Origin: Verrucomicrobiota bacterium
GTDB taxonomy: Bacteria; Verrucomicrobiota; Verrucomicrobiia; Limisphaerales; JACRJZ01
Direction of reading: 5' to 3'
DNA length: 64,000 bases
NCBI GenBank assembly: GCA_016219875.1
Contig: JACRJZ010000146.1
Span: 62,001-126,000 of the forward strand
The translations under genes were made by a program, and so were the position numbers. The notes under the pieces were generated by a model. The model was not told the DNA's origin and ran no database searches. It saw nothing but the letters and a program-made list of their open reading frames with translations. Below are positions 59,401 through 64,000 of this stretch, piece by piece; position 1 is the first letter of the stretch; the number at the start of each line of letters is the position of its first letter.

Positions 59401-60535
59401 CGTCGGCGGGAAGGAAGCTGGTGAAGTTGTTACCCGACCGCTCGGGCCGCGCCGCGCCGGCAAACTGAAACTGCGTGTCCGCCGCAAGCCCGCGGAAAGT
59501 CACCGGCTGAAGCGCCGCGGGCGCGATGCGGAAATCGACCGTGCTCCAACCGTTCGAGGGCTTCACCGCGGCGTTGAACTTGAGTTGGATGGGGAACTCG
59601 CCCGGCTTGTCGAACACGAGGACGAACCGGTCCTGGTCGCGCTTGATCCGCCAGTCAGGACTGGAGGTCAACTCGGTGAGTGCCACGTTGCCAAACAGGA
59701 GCATCAGCGACTGTCCCGTGGGGTTCTTTACCCGCGCGGTGGTGGTGAGCGTGAAGGCCGCGGTGTCGTCGCTGAGCTGGCCGGCGAGCTGCAAGTCCGT
59801 CAACACCACGCGCCACATCTCCGGGTCAGCGATGCTGATCTGCAGCGGAATGGAATAGGCCGAACCCTGGAACCGGAACGCGAGCGGCTCCGCTTCGTCC
59901 GGCTTGGTTTCGGCACGCAGCGATTCGGGCAGGAACTTGATTTCGATTGGCACCACGCCCGACGGGTTCGTCGCCTGCACGCCGTGCTCCGGTGTGGTTT
60001 CGATCTTCACGTAGCCGCTGAAGAGGGCCGGCTGCGGCGGCGTGAGCGTGAGGAGCGGCATCGGATTCCGCCAGCCCTTCAGCTCGCGCTCCGCTGCGAC
60101 GGTGAAGGCGAGCTGGTTCGTGGCCTTCTCCTTTTTGGGTCGCACGACGAGGAAGCGCGTTCCGCTGGCATCCTGGCGGAGGCTCCAGTCCTGCAAGCCA
60201 TCGCCCGTCACCTGCTTGATCTCGCCCTCGCCCGCGATGGCCAGCGGGATTTCCTTGGCCTCGCCCTGGAGGATGTCGATCTTCACCGCGAAGCTGTGCG
60301 CGACCTTCTCGCGCGATACTTGGACGACGTGCTCCAGCGCCGCGGCAAACAGGAGTTTCTCCTTGTCCGTCTTCACGCCGGTCAGATCGGCTTCGATGAC
60401 GAGCCGGGCCTTGCCGTCCTGGAGGCCGCCGTTGATCGAAGCGTTCTTCACTTCCGTGGTGGTGGAGTCGGCGGCATGAGAGGAGACGGCGAGAACTGCT
60501 GGGAGTGCAAGGGCGAGGAAGGATGAGGCTTTCAT
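53414..60535 (-). CDS. Giant envelope protein 2, relative of 21144-29102
   Basis: 2373 residues from the ATG at 60535. Signal peptide LALALPAVLAVSSHA. Ectodomain A (to about 1060) is rich in beta strands and ends in LTTRISKEGQVITDARYFVK. A membrane region (about 1072-1240) follows, with several helices such as LVAALVLTLITMLLFRW and LWLLCVFVVVQVVVPAL. Then comes an internal signal-like helix, AAAAVMFMATLLASGTASAA (1262-1282), and ectodomain B, which ends LTSVISDEGVMLTQVRLNLI. The C-terminal part has a Gln-rich coiled coil with a TPR-like stretch, the module IPQQGRLLTFVRAVQV and one final membrane helix. The plan is the same as in giant protein 1. A palindromic element adds about 31 residues near 1504-1535. 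Function unknown. It is followed by the Spy-like gene and preceded by small secreted proteins. Confidence 0.82.
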   Translation of the reverse strand: MKASSFLALALPAVLAVSSHAADSTTTEVKNASINGGLQDGKARLVIEADLTGVKTDKEKLLFAAALEHVVQVSREKVAHSFAVKIDILQGEAKEIPLAIAGEGEIKQVTGDGLQDWSLRQDASGTRFLVVRPKKEKATNQLAFTVAAERELKGWRNPMPLLTLTPPQPALFSGYVKIETTPEHGVQATNPSGVVPIEIKFLPESLRAETKPDEAEPLAFRFQGSAYSIPLQISIADPEMWRVVLTDLQLAGQLSDDTAAFTLTTTARVKNPTGQSLMLLFGNVALTELTSSPDWRIKRDQDRFVLVFDKPGEFPIQLKFNAAVKPSNGWSTVDFRIAPAALQPVTFRGLAADTQFQFAGAARPERSGNNFTSFLPADGTVKLAWKETRAEVEGKLFYSAEMLSQVSIRPGVILQVALLDGKVMQGELNRMTLRFRGPGRITALDGVYGTGVLAWNVEPVPNSADTRVTVQFNRPQKDTFALQVSMQAELGAFPQTMEVMRIVPEGATRVTGHVRVVNDGAVRLEVLQATGLSQISPESFPSSDKIGWQPTSGNQRFVYRFASVDFALRVQADNVLPELSVSEVIAYHLGETELAIDAEVELDVREAPVRELTLRVPKGFALARLNAAGLSDYFLREPADQSDAELRLVYGQPVSGRQVIQLRLERNKPLAEAAWVLPKIEVSKAKSTRGHVGVSADAGFRLTPETTQALTDIATAFFPKKLANIQAAFRLTEPTWAATMRVERLPQTVQADAFHLFSIGEGIAYGSSVLNYLISGAPVSAFRIELSNEYFNVEFTGKDVRNWTKTTNGYVVQLHTPVSGAFTLLTTYERPFRAQGDTLTFTGARPLDAQTEQGHTIVVSAYQFQVQPAQVSAGLLALETGEVPPEYRLFFDAPILAAYRYTSRPFSLRLALSPLAQGETLGQVVDRASLTTRISKEGQVITDARYFVKNRGVPHLRLTLPEGTELWSVTVNGVAAVPVKDAKSNLIPLPQRADPNAVLTVDLKLASRSKNPKRVSVSAPIVAAPVMLGEWKVEPDTKQRLVYRAGSLTPAGGVADVSGFAGLTRMLTGREGGWAFTCLVAALVLTLITMLLFRWASAEGVYRFSGRHVGCGLLGLSALVIATVAFVILSRVAERNEGFMPRNLSFLAPVQQAGSALSLEVDNLKDELSVGVVAGRLWPVLLALAIWVYAWATSRTWFRPVGWILGWTLLAWVALRWPNGAAGFLWLLCVFVVVQVVVPALRRLWRMPSRPAPTPPGENGVATAAAAVMFMATLLASGTASAASTSTLSKEPPIAESVTQQIRVEDKFAFATAKVRWPAWKGQSLPLLFEPAVVTQIKFPTNALKLVQFYTGSRRGYQLLAQADGTFDVEVQYQLQVAKKDAGESGFALPTQFGLVNRLALDVDLDVDVASPQAVSVQRDAAVTNRTVASLVLLPLNEPWIAWKPRSRDVKREKAVFYAEVFQLYVPSAGVIEGLHQVQVRPAQGELSELIFDVPGGATISDASSSRREEAPSSGPTTKTRNPNSEQSLVTSAATSSLISLWRFDPDTRKLRVTLNPPQSKPFTLTIRSQVATGPLPFEQSVGLISVNNAASQLGLLGIATGSEVQLDSVIAEPFSSINLEDFPGSVLGPLQAQFAGLTVRRAFRYSEARGTASLKASPVEPDVRVEAQQTLSLSEDRTVLAANLSAEITRAGIFRLSFILPTSLEVETISGQALSHWTELKTTTNRTITLHLKGKTVGQQQFAISLVGSGVRAATNWAVPRLILREASKQQGQLVIVPEQGMRLQPTTRDGVTLLDPQRAGIRQKGVLAFRLLHGQWALALDLEQVDPWIQVTSFQHVTVAEAQVKVAANLQYQIENTGLKAFRISLPTNAESVRFVGEQVADFLPVAGRVSDGMQEWEVKLHRRIIGRSLLQVTYQWRVAENAAETTLRGVQAGGVNLQRGFVTVQSGGRLQVRTASVPAALQPSDWQTVPRVLRQDIEAASANFTFRLVEAAYALPIQLERHEAAKLLPARVNSIVLTSVISDEGVMLTQVRLNLIPGDKRLLHLTLPTNANFWFAFVNQNGVSPWRANDQVLIPLEQQTRGGQAVAVELFYSSTIGKPGTRALDLSLLGPRFDLPLENIQWQVYLSEKWQLQDWSGTLQLQDQKTVAAPVAIDVQTYLQNEATLQRQKTQQAEQMLALGNTALEQGDPQQARQAFRAAFGLSTHDDAFNEDARVQLHNLKLQQALVGLNVKQAATAGETGAVAGKLRDLRARKALNYTQQEAKQIIDANTAEDNTALMRLAERMIQQQDAAVSAPAAIRASIPQQGRLLTFVRAVQVDTWADLRIGIEARAAKTASFGVKLGILAGVFAALALLAWPAKSWFGKKASEG
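55932..56025. repeat. In-frame SRREEAPSS-type palindromic element in giant gene 2
   Basis: Outer arms GTAGCAGCCGAGGTCACGAG and the inverted GGAGCCTCCTCACGTCGGCT (ending 56025). The centre contains a nested word GAATTCGGATTTCGGGTTTT. It encodes SSRREEAPSS...EQSLVTSAATS. Identical in frame and orientation to the copy at 15603-15675. Confidence 0.88.
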
Positions 60536-60544
60536 AGTCAATTC

Positions 60545-60647
60545 AGAGGCGATTTCAAAACTCCGTAGCAGCCGACGTGAGGAGGCTCAAACTTCAAGGG
60601 AAACAGAGCCTCCTCACGTCGGCTGCTACGGTTTTGAAAGAGGCTCT
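60545..60647. repeat. Complete palindromic element between genes
   Basis: Perfect 24-bp inner arms at 60565-60588 (GTAGCAGCCGACGTGAGGAG...) and 60606-60629. Outer arms AGAGGCGATTTCAAAACTCC and GGTTTTGAAAGAGGCTCT. It lies ten bases before the giant gene 2 start codon, where a promoter or ribosome site would be expected. The transcript leader must therefore pass through the hairpin. It is the full-length reference for the copies inside genes. Confidence 0.88.
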
Positions 60648-60680
60648 TCAGGTTACGGCAACGGAGATGACCCAAGGCAG

Positions 60681-60787
60681 GGCACGTGGCTGTTCCGGCC
60701 GCAGCAACACTCGAAACCCGCAGACTTGCGGCTGAACACCGAGGGGCGGGAGCGTTCAAGGTTGCTGCGGCTGGGACAGCCGCGCAC
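60681..60787. repeat. Palindromic element of the CGGCTGTCCCAGCCGCAGC family
   Basis: Arms GTGGCTGTTCCGGCCGCAGC... (60681-60708) and ...GTTGCTGCGGCTGGGACAGC. Same family as 28880-28986 and 38411-38565. It and the previous element fill the 313-base gap between the small secreted protein gene and giant gene 2. Confidence 0.8.
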
Positions 60788-60848
60788 CGTCTCGGCTGCC
60801 ATTCTGCTGTGCCGGGTAGAAAGGAACTAACCATCTTCGCACGCATGG

Positions 60849-61178
60849 CTACTTCTTGGGTTCGAGACGAAGCGGTGGTTCAATCACTCGTCCAGGGAAA
60901 CGATCCGGCGAAGGCGCTGGATGTAAGATGCCGTTGTCCACGGGACGGGGAACCAGCACCAGCATTGAGTAAGGCGCGGCGCTGTAGAGTCCGGGACGCA
61001 ACGCTTGCGGCGCGGTCCTCGCCACGAGGTTGGTCAGGCCATGCAGCCGCCGACTAGCGGGCGCGGCGTTGGTGGAACAATTTCCTGTGGCTTCAGCCAC
61101 CCCCAGCGCGGTACAAAACACGGTGCTGACAACCCAGATTCCAGCCATCGACATCTTGCACGTTTTCATAACGCTCAT
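60849..61178 (-). CDS. Small secreted hypothetical protein
   Basis: 109 residues from the ATG at 61178, which overlaps the stop of the upstream gene by one base; an ATG at 61169 is the alternative. Signal peptide MSMAGIWVVSTVFCTALGVA. The mature part is Pro/Leu/Arg-rich (YSAAPYSMLVLVPRPVDNGI) with no known domain. Coupled translation with the preceding gene and a secretion signal favour a real gene despite its size. A longer reading frame continuing upstream over three other genes is not credible. Confidence 0.65.
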   Translation of the reverse strand: MSVMKTCKMSMAGIWVVSTVFCTALGVAEATGNCSTNAAPASRRLHGLTNLVARTAPQALRPGLYSAAPYSMLVLVPRPVDNGILHPAPSPDRFPGRVIEPPLRLEPKK

Positions 61179-61768
61179 CACCTGCTGGGGAGTTGAATCT
61201 TCCCTTCGTAGGGTTCGCCGGCCTCTGGAATCAGCGCGGCGACGGCCTGCCGAATCTCCGACCAAGTGCTTTGGAATTGGCGGTACGAGGCCGGCTGCTC
61301 TCGCATCACTTGTTCGCGGTCTCTCTTGCCCAAAAGCTCCACGCCGTGGGCCGTGACAACGAGGTTGGTTCTCTGCCCGGACAATTCGTGCCACGATCTC
61401 ATCCGCAACCGCCGTGGGCCGTCGTTGATCGCAATCGTGGTGAAACTGGCGTCCGGCCCCAACCAGCCGCGAGCCAGGGCCGCGTTGGTGAACGCCCCTT
61501 TCTGCTCCAGTCCTTGCAGAAGTGAATCGAGCTTCGCGCGCGCGAACCGGCCCCGCTGGTAAGGCGGACCACCTTCGATGCGGGAGGCCGACCAGACAAC
61601 CATTCCGTCGCTCCACAACGCGGCAAGGATCTTGGGGCCTGGGTTGGGCCGCGGTCGTCCTGCGCCGGTCGTGAAGATGGCGAGCGTTGGCGCGCTGGTT
61701 TCGTCGGCGCGAGCGGCCGCCAAGAGGAACCCGGCCAACAAGGTCCAGACCACCGTTGAATTTTTCAT
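61178..61768 (-). CDS. Secreted hypothetical protein
   Basis: 196 residues from the ATG at 61768. Signal peptide TVVWTLLAGFLLAAARA. The mature part begins SAPTLAIFTTGAGRPRP and contains LAALWSDGMVVWSASRIEGG, then SFTTIAINDGPRRLRMRSWH. No family recognised. It belongs to a run of secreted protein genes on one strand (von Willebrand A protein, Ig-like protein, this one, the small one, giant 2). Confidence 0.75.
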   Translation of the reverse strand: MKNSTVVWTLLAGFLLAAARADETSAPTLAIFTTGAGRPRPNPGPKILAALWSDGMVVWSASRIEGGPPYQRGRFARAKLDSLLQGLEQKGAFTNAALARGWLGPDASFTTIAINDGPRRLRMRSWHELSGQRTNLVVTAHGVELLGKRDREQVMREQPASYRQFQSTWSEIRQAVAALIPEAGEPYEGKIQLPSR

Positions 61769-61831
61769 CGTCATAGCTCTGAGGAAGGAAGGACTCGTGC
61801 TGAAGCCTGCCGCTTTCGTGGCTGAACCGTT

Positions 61832-62245
61832 TTACTTTCTCGTTTCGAACACCAACAGGTACGGCACCGAAGGATTGTTCTCCGTGTCGCGGAAGCTGTT
61901 GAACTGGCCGCGATTGAACCAGAGCACGTAGGTCTTGCCGGGCTGGAGCTTGACCGGAACGACACACGTGCGCTGGTCCGGGCGGTAGTGAATCTGCCCG
62001 GACGTTTCGGGAAACGATTCCTTCGAAATCTGGCAGACCGCCCACATGCGATTTGTTTTCATGTCCTTGCTGAAGGTGACGGTGATCTCCTTCAACGCCG
62101 GGTCCACGTCGGTGGCACCCGCTTCGGGAACGGTTTTGACCACCGAGGGCGGCTGAGTTTTGAGCGAGATTTCTTTGGCGATCTGGGCCAACGCCGCGCT
62201 GGCGATGAGGCTGGCCACGATGGTTATTCCGATGATGGTTTTCAT
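61832..62245 (-). CDS. Secreted Ig-like domain protein (Big_5 type)
   Basis: 137 residues. Signal peptide KTIIGITIVASLIASAALAQ. The mature protein is one bacterial Ig-like domain: PPSVVKTVPEAGATDVDPAL, EITVTFSKDM and KTYVLWFNRGQFNSFRD match the SbsA/Big_5 pattern (TxPxxGAxxVxxxxxxIxVxFSxxM). Periplasmic or exported; partner unknown. It lies 27 bases after the von Willebrand A gene's end. Confidence 0.85.
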   Translation of the reverse strand: MKTIIGITIVASLIASAALAQIAKEISLKTQPPSVVKTVPEAGATDVDPALKEITVTFSKDMKTNRMWAVCQISKESFPETSGQIHYRPDQRTCVVPVKLQPGKTYVLWFNRGQFNSFRDTENNPSVPYLLVFETRK

Positions 62246-62272
62246 TTTGGTTCTGCTTTCTGTTGTTGGTTT

Positions 62273-64000
62273 CTATTTTCCGGCAAGGCTCTTCGCCTGC
62301 CGGATCATCCACTCGAGTTTCTTCGGCCGCCCGTCTGCGCCGAACACCTCCGGCACGCCGCGCAGGTAGCCGAGCAACCGGTCTGGAGTCACCTCCACGG
62401 CAAACGGACTCGACGCCAGCCATTCGCTGAAGGCCGACGCGCTCGCCGCCAGGCGCATCGCCGGGCTGGCCTGCTCCATCGCCACCGCGTTGCCAGTGAA
62501 TGGCACGGCCCATTCGTGCTCCCGATAGTCGCTCGTGCCGGGCACCTTGAAGCGCACACGCACGATGGCCAGCGGGCCTTCGCCGTTCGGATTCACTTCG
62601 ACCGTGTAAAGTGCGTTACCCGCTTCGGCCGCGGCGATCTCGGCGGCATCGACAGTGTTGTCGCGGAACTGCTCCTTCTTGAGCTGATGCTTCGCGTAGC
62701 CGATCTGGCGGTAAGCCGTCACGCGGCGCGGATTGAACTCCACCTGCACCTTCACGTCCGATGCGGCGACCTGAAGCGCGCCCGCGAGTTGGCCGGCAAA
62801 CTCCGTCGCCGCCTCTTCCGGCGTGTTCACGAAGCCGTAGCGACCGTCGCCGTTGCGCGAAAGCACTTCGAGCAAATCGTCGTTGTAGCCTTCCCAGCCA
62901 ATGCCGAAGCAGTCCAGCGCAATGCCTTGCTTGCGTTGGGCCTCGACCTTCTGCTTGAGCGCTTCGGGATCGACGTTGCCGAGGTTGGCCGCGCCGTCCG
63001 TGAGCAGTACCACACGGTTCACGCCTCCGGCGAGGTAATGCCGCGCGGCGGTCTGATACGCGAGGTCCATCGCATCTTCGAGATTCGTGCCGCCTTGCGG
63101 CGCCAGATCCCCGACACGCTTCGCCAAGCCGCCCGCCTGACTGCCGGCCAAGCCGTCAATCCAAAGACGCGGCGTGCGGGAGAACGTGACCACGCTGATC
63201 TTGTCCTGCGGCTTGAGTTGGCTGGCCAGAACGCGGAGCGATTCCTGGATGATCCGCACGCGATCGGCACGCTCCATCGAGCCGGAGTTGTCGAGAAGCA
63301 GCGTGAGGTTGAGCGGCTTGCCAGCCTCGCGTCCGCGCGCCGCGGTCTTGACCGAGAAGCGCAACAGGTCGCGATTGTGCGCGAACGGATACCGCGCCCG
63401 CTCCCAAGCAAACGCGACCGGCACGCCGGGCGGCGGCTCTGGATCGCGGTAATCGAACGCATTGATGAACTCCTCGCTGCGCAGCGTGCTCACGTCAGGC
63501 ATGATGCCCTTCTCCAAGCTGGCCGCCGCCAGCTTGAACGACACGTCGCTGACGTTGAGCGAGAAAGTGGAGAAAGCGTTGTCGGCGGTGGCGACTTCGG
63601 GCTGCGGGATGGGCGCATTCGCGGGGCGCTTCACCGCGCGGTCTTCCTCAGTGGGCTTGGCGGGCACGGTGCTGCGTGCGACTTGAAGCTCGGGAACTTG
63701 GGCAGGCGAGATGATGCCCGCAGTCGGCACGGTCGAAGCGAGGCTTTCGATACGCACCACCCCATTCTGATGGCCACCGGCGTCGCCAGAAGGCAATGCG
63801 ATCTCAACGCGCTTGCCGGCAGCAACGGCAGGTCCTTCCAGGCCGCGCACGCCCCATATCGCGTTCGTAACGGTGGCAGCGAGGTTGACGAACCCCACCG
63901 TCTCCGCGGAATAGACCCCTCCTGCCCTCTTCTCGCCCAACTCTCGTCCTTCCGGAGCTTTTTCAGCGGCCCTGTCTTCAAGTCGATTAAGCCGCCCAAG
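62273..64000 (-). CDS. von Willebrand factor A protein of the YfbK type, 5'-truncated by window edge
   Basis: At least 575 residues. The frame stays open to base 64000; the first start-like codon in the window (TTG, 63938-63940) is probably internal. It holds the YfbK family N-terminal region (STFSLNVSDVSFKLAAASLE, FDYRDPEPP), a VWA domain with MIDAS motif LLLDNSGSMERAD and TxD site VLLTDGAANLGN, and a C-terminal DUF3520-like region (RRVTAYRQIGYAK). VWA proteins bind partners through a divalent metal. In related loci a sigma factor gene sits upstream, which would be beyond the window. It heads the run of secreted genes to its left. Confidence 0.88.
   Translation of the reverse strand, partial: LGRLNRLEDRAAEKAPEGRELGEKRAGGVYSAETVGFVNLAATVTNAIWGVRGLEGPAVAAGKRVEIALPSGDAGGHQNGVVRIESLASTVPTAGIISPAQVPELQVARSTVPAKPTEEDRAVKRPANAPIPQPEVATADNAFSTFSLNVSDVSFKLAAASLEKGIMPDVSTLRSEEFINAFDYRDPEPPPGVPVAFAWERARYPFAHNRDLLRFSVKTAARGREAGKPLNLTLLLDNSGSMERADRVRIIQESLRVLASQLKPQDKISVVTFSRTPRLWIDGLAGSQAGGLAKRVGDLAPQGGTNLEDAMDLAYQTAARHYLAGGVNRVVLLTDGAANLGNVDPEALKQKVEAQRKQGIALDCFGIGWEGYNDDLLEVLSRNGDGRYGFVNTPEEAATEFAGQLAGALQVAASDVKVQVEFNPRRVTAYRQIGYAKHQLKKEQFRDNTVDAAEIAAAEAGNALYTVEVNPNGEGPLAIVRVRFKVPGTSDYREHEWAVPFTGNAVAMEQASPAMRLAASASAFSEWLASSPFAVEVTPDRLLGYLRGVPEVFGADGRPKKLEWMIRQAKSLAGK

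Noticed and set aside
60849..62513. A 554-codon minus-strand frame
   Set aside because: It is open by composition across parts of three genes with their own signals and domains. Only its last 109 codons look like a real protein.

Overview
The window is GC-rich bacterial DNA, most likely from a Verrucomicrobiota member or a close PVC relative. This is inferred from gene content. There are two secreted formylglycine sulfatases and a secreted beta-propeller/cytochrome c protein of the hydrazine-synthase-alpha-like family. A pilin-like 'LPALSKAKAKA...NLKQIGLA' segment is present, and short palindromic repeats are abundant. No rRNA or taxonomic marker tree was available, so the assignment is inference.

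Layout. 1-8.2 kb: end of a methyltransferase, a GlcF-type iron-sulfur protein, a small-protein/HNH pair, a two-domain CbiX-like protein, a membrane coiled-coil protein and the secreted propeller/cytochrome protein. 8.39-18.59 kb: an integrative element in a tRNA-Lys(CTT) gene, bounded by a 34-bp direct repeat. It carries a tyrosine recombinase, an HTH protein, a GIY-YIG-like protein, a TOPRIM primase, a frameshifted P-loop ATPase, a phased hairpin array, an HNH protein and an MmeI-type restriction-modification enzyme. 18.7-32.4 kb: sulfatase, unknown protein, a 2652-residue envelope protein, second sulfatase and OmpA-type protein. 32.6-40.9 kb: a Gfo/Idh/MocA oxidoreductase with a NahK-like kinase, a GT39-like membrane protein, an NtrC-type regulator and an OmpR/histidine-kinase pair beside an RND pump relic. 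41.5-52.1 kb: lysS, then a clpB neighbourhood. Three copies of the clpB 3' end (105-bp remnant, about 1.07-kb pseudogene, full gene) bracket a HicBA module and an EcoRV-family restriction-modification operon that begins with a GHKL-ATPase/nuclease gene. 52.2-64 kb: a hot-dog thioesterase, a Spy-like periplasmic protein, a second giant envelope protein (2375 aa ORF; 2373 aa from the preferred start) related to the first, and a run of secreted proteins led by a von Willebrand A protein that leaves the window.

Three themes stand out. (1) Palindromic repeats have entered coding sequences repeatedly while keeping the frame: at least a dozen cases in six genes or gene relics. This resembles Rickettsia palindromic elements. 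(2) The clpB 3' end looks like a repeated landing site for selfish or defence modules, with target duplication. (3) Two giant envelope proteins share an unusual architecture. Each has two similar ectodomains joined by a multi-helix membrane segment followed by an internal signal-like segment. In the integrative element, the recombination site is the 5' half of the tRNA, so the tRNA's original promoter is stranded about 10 kb away at the other end.
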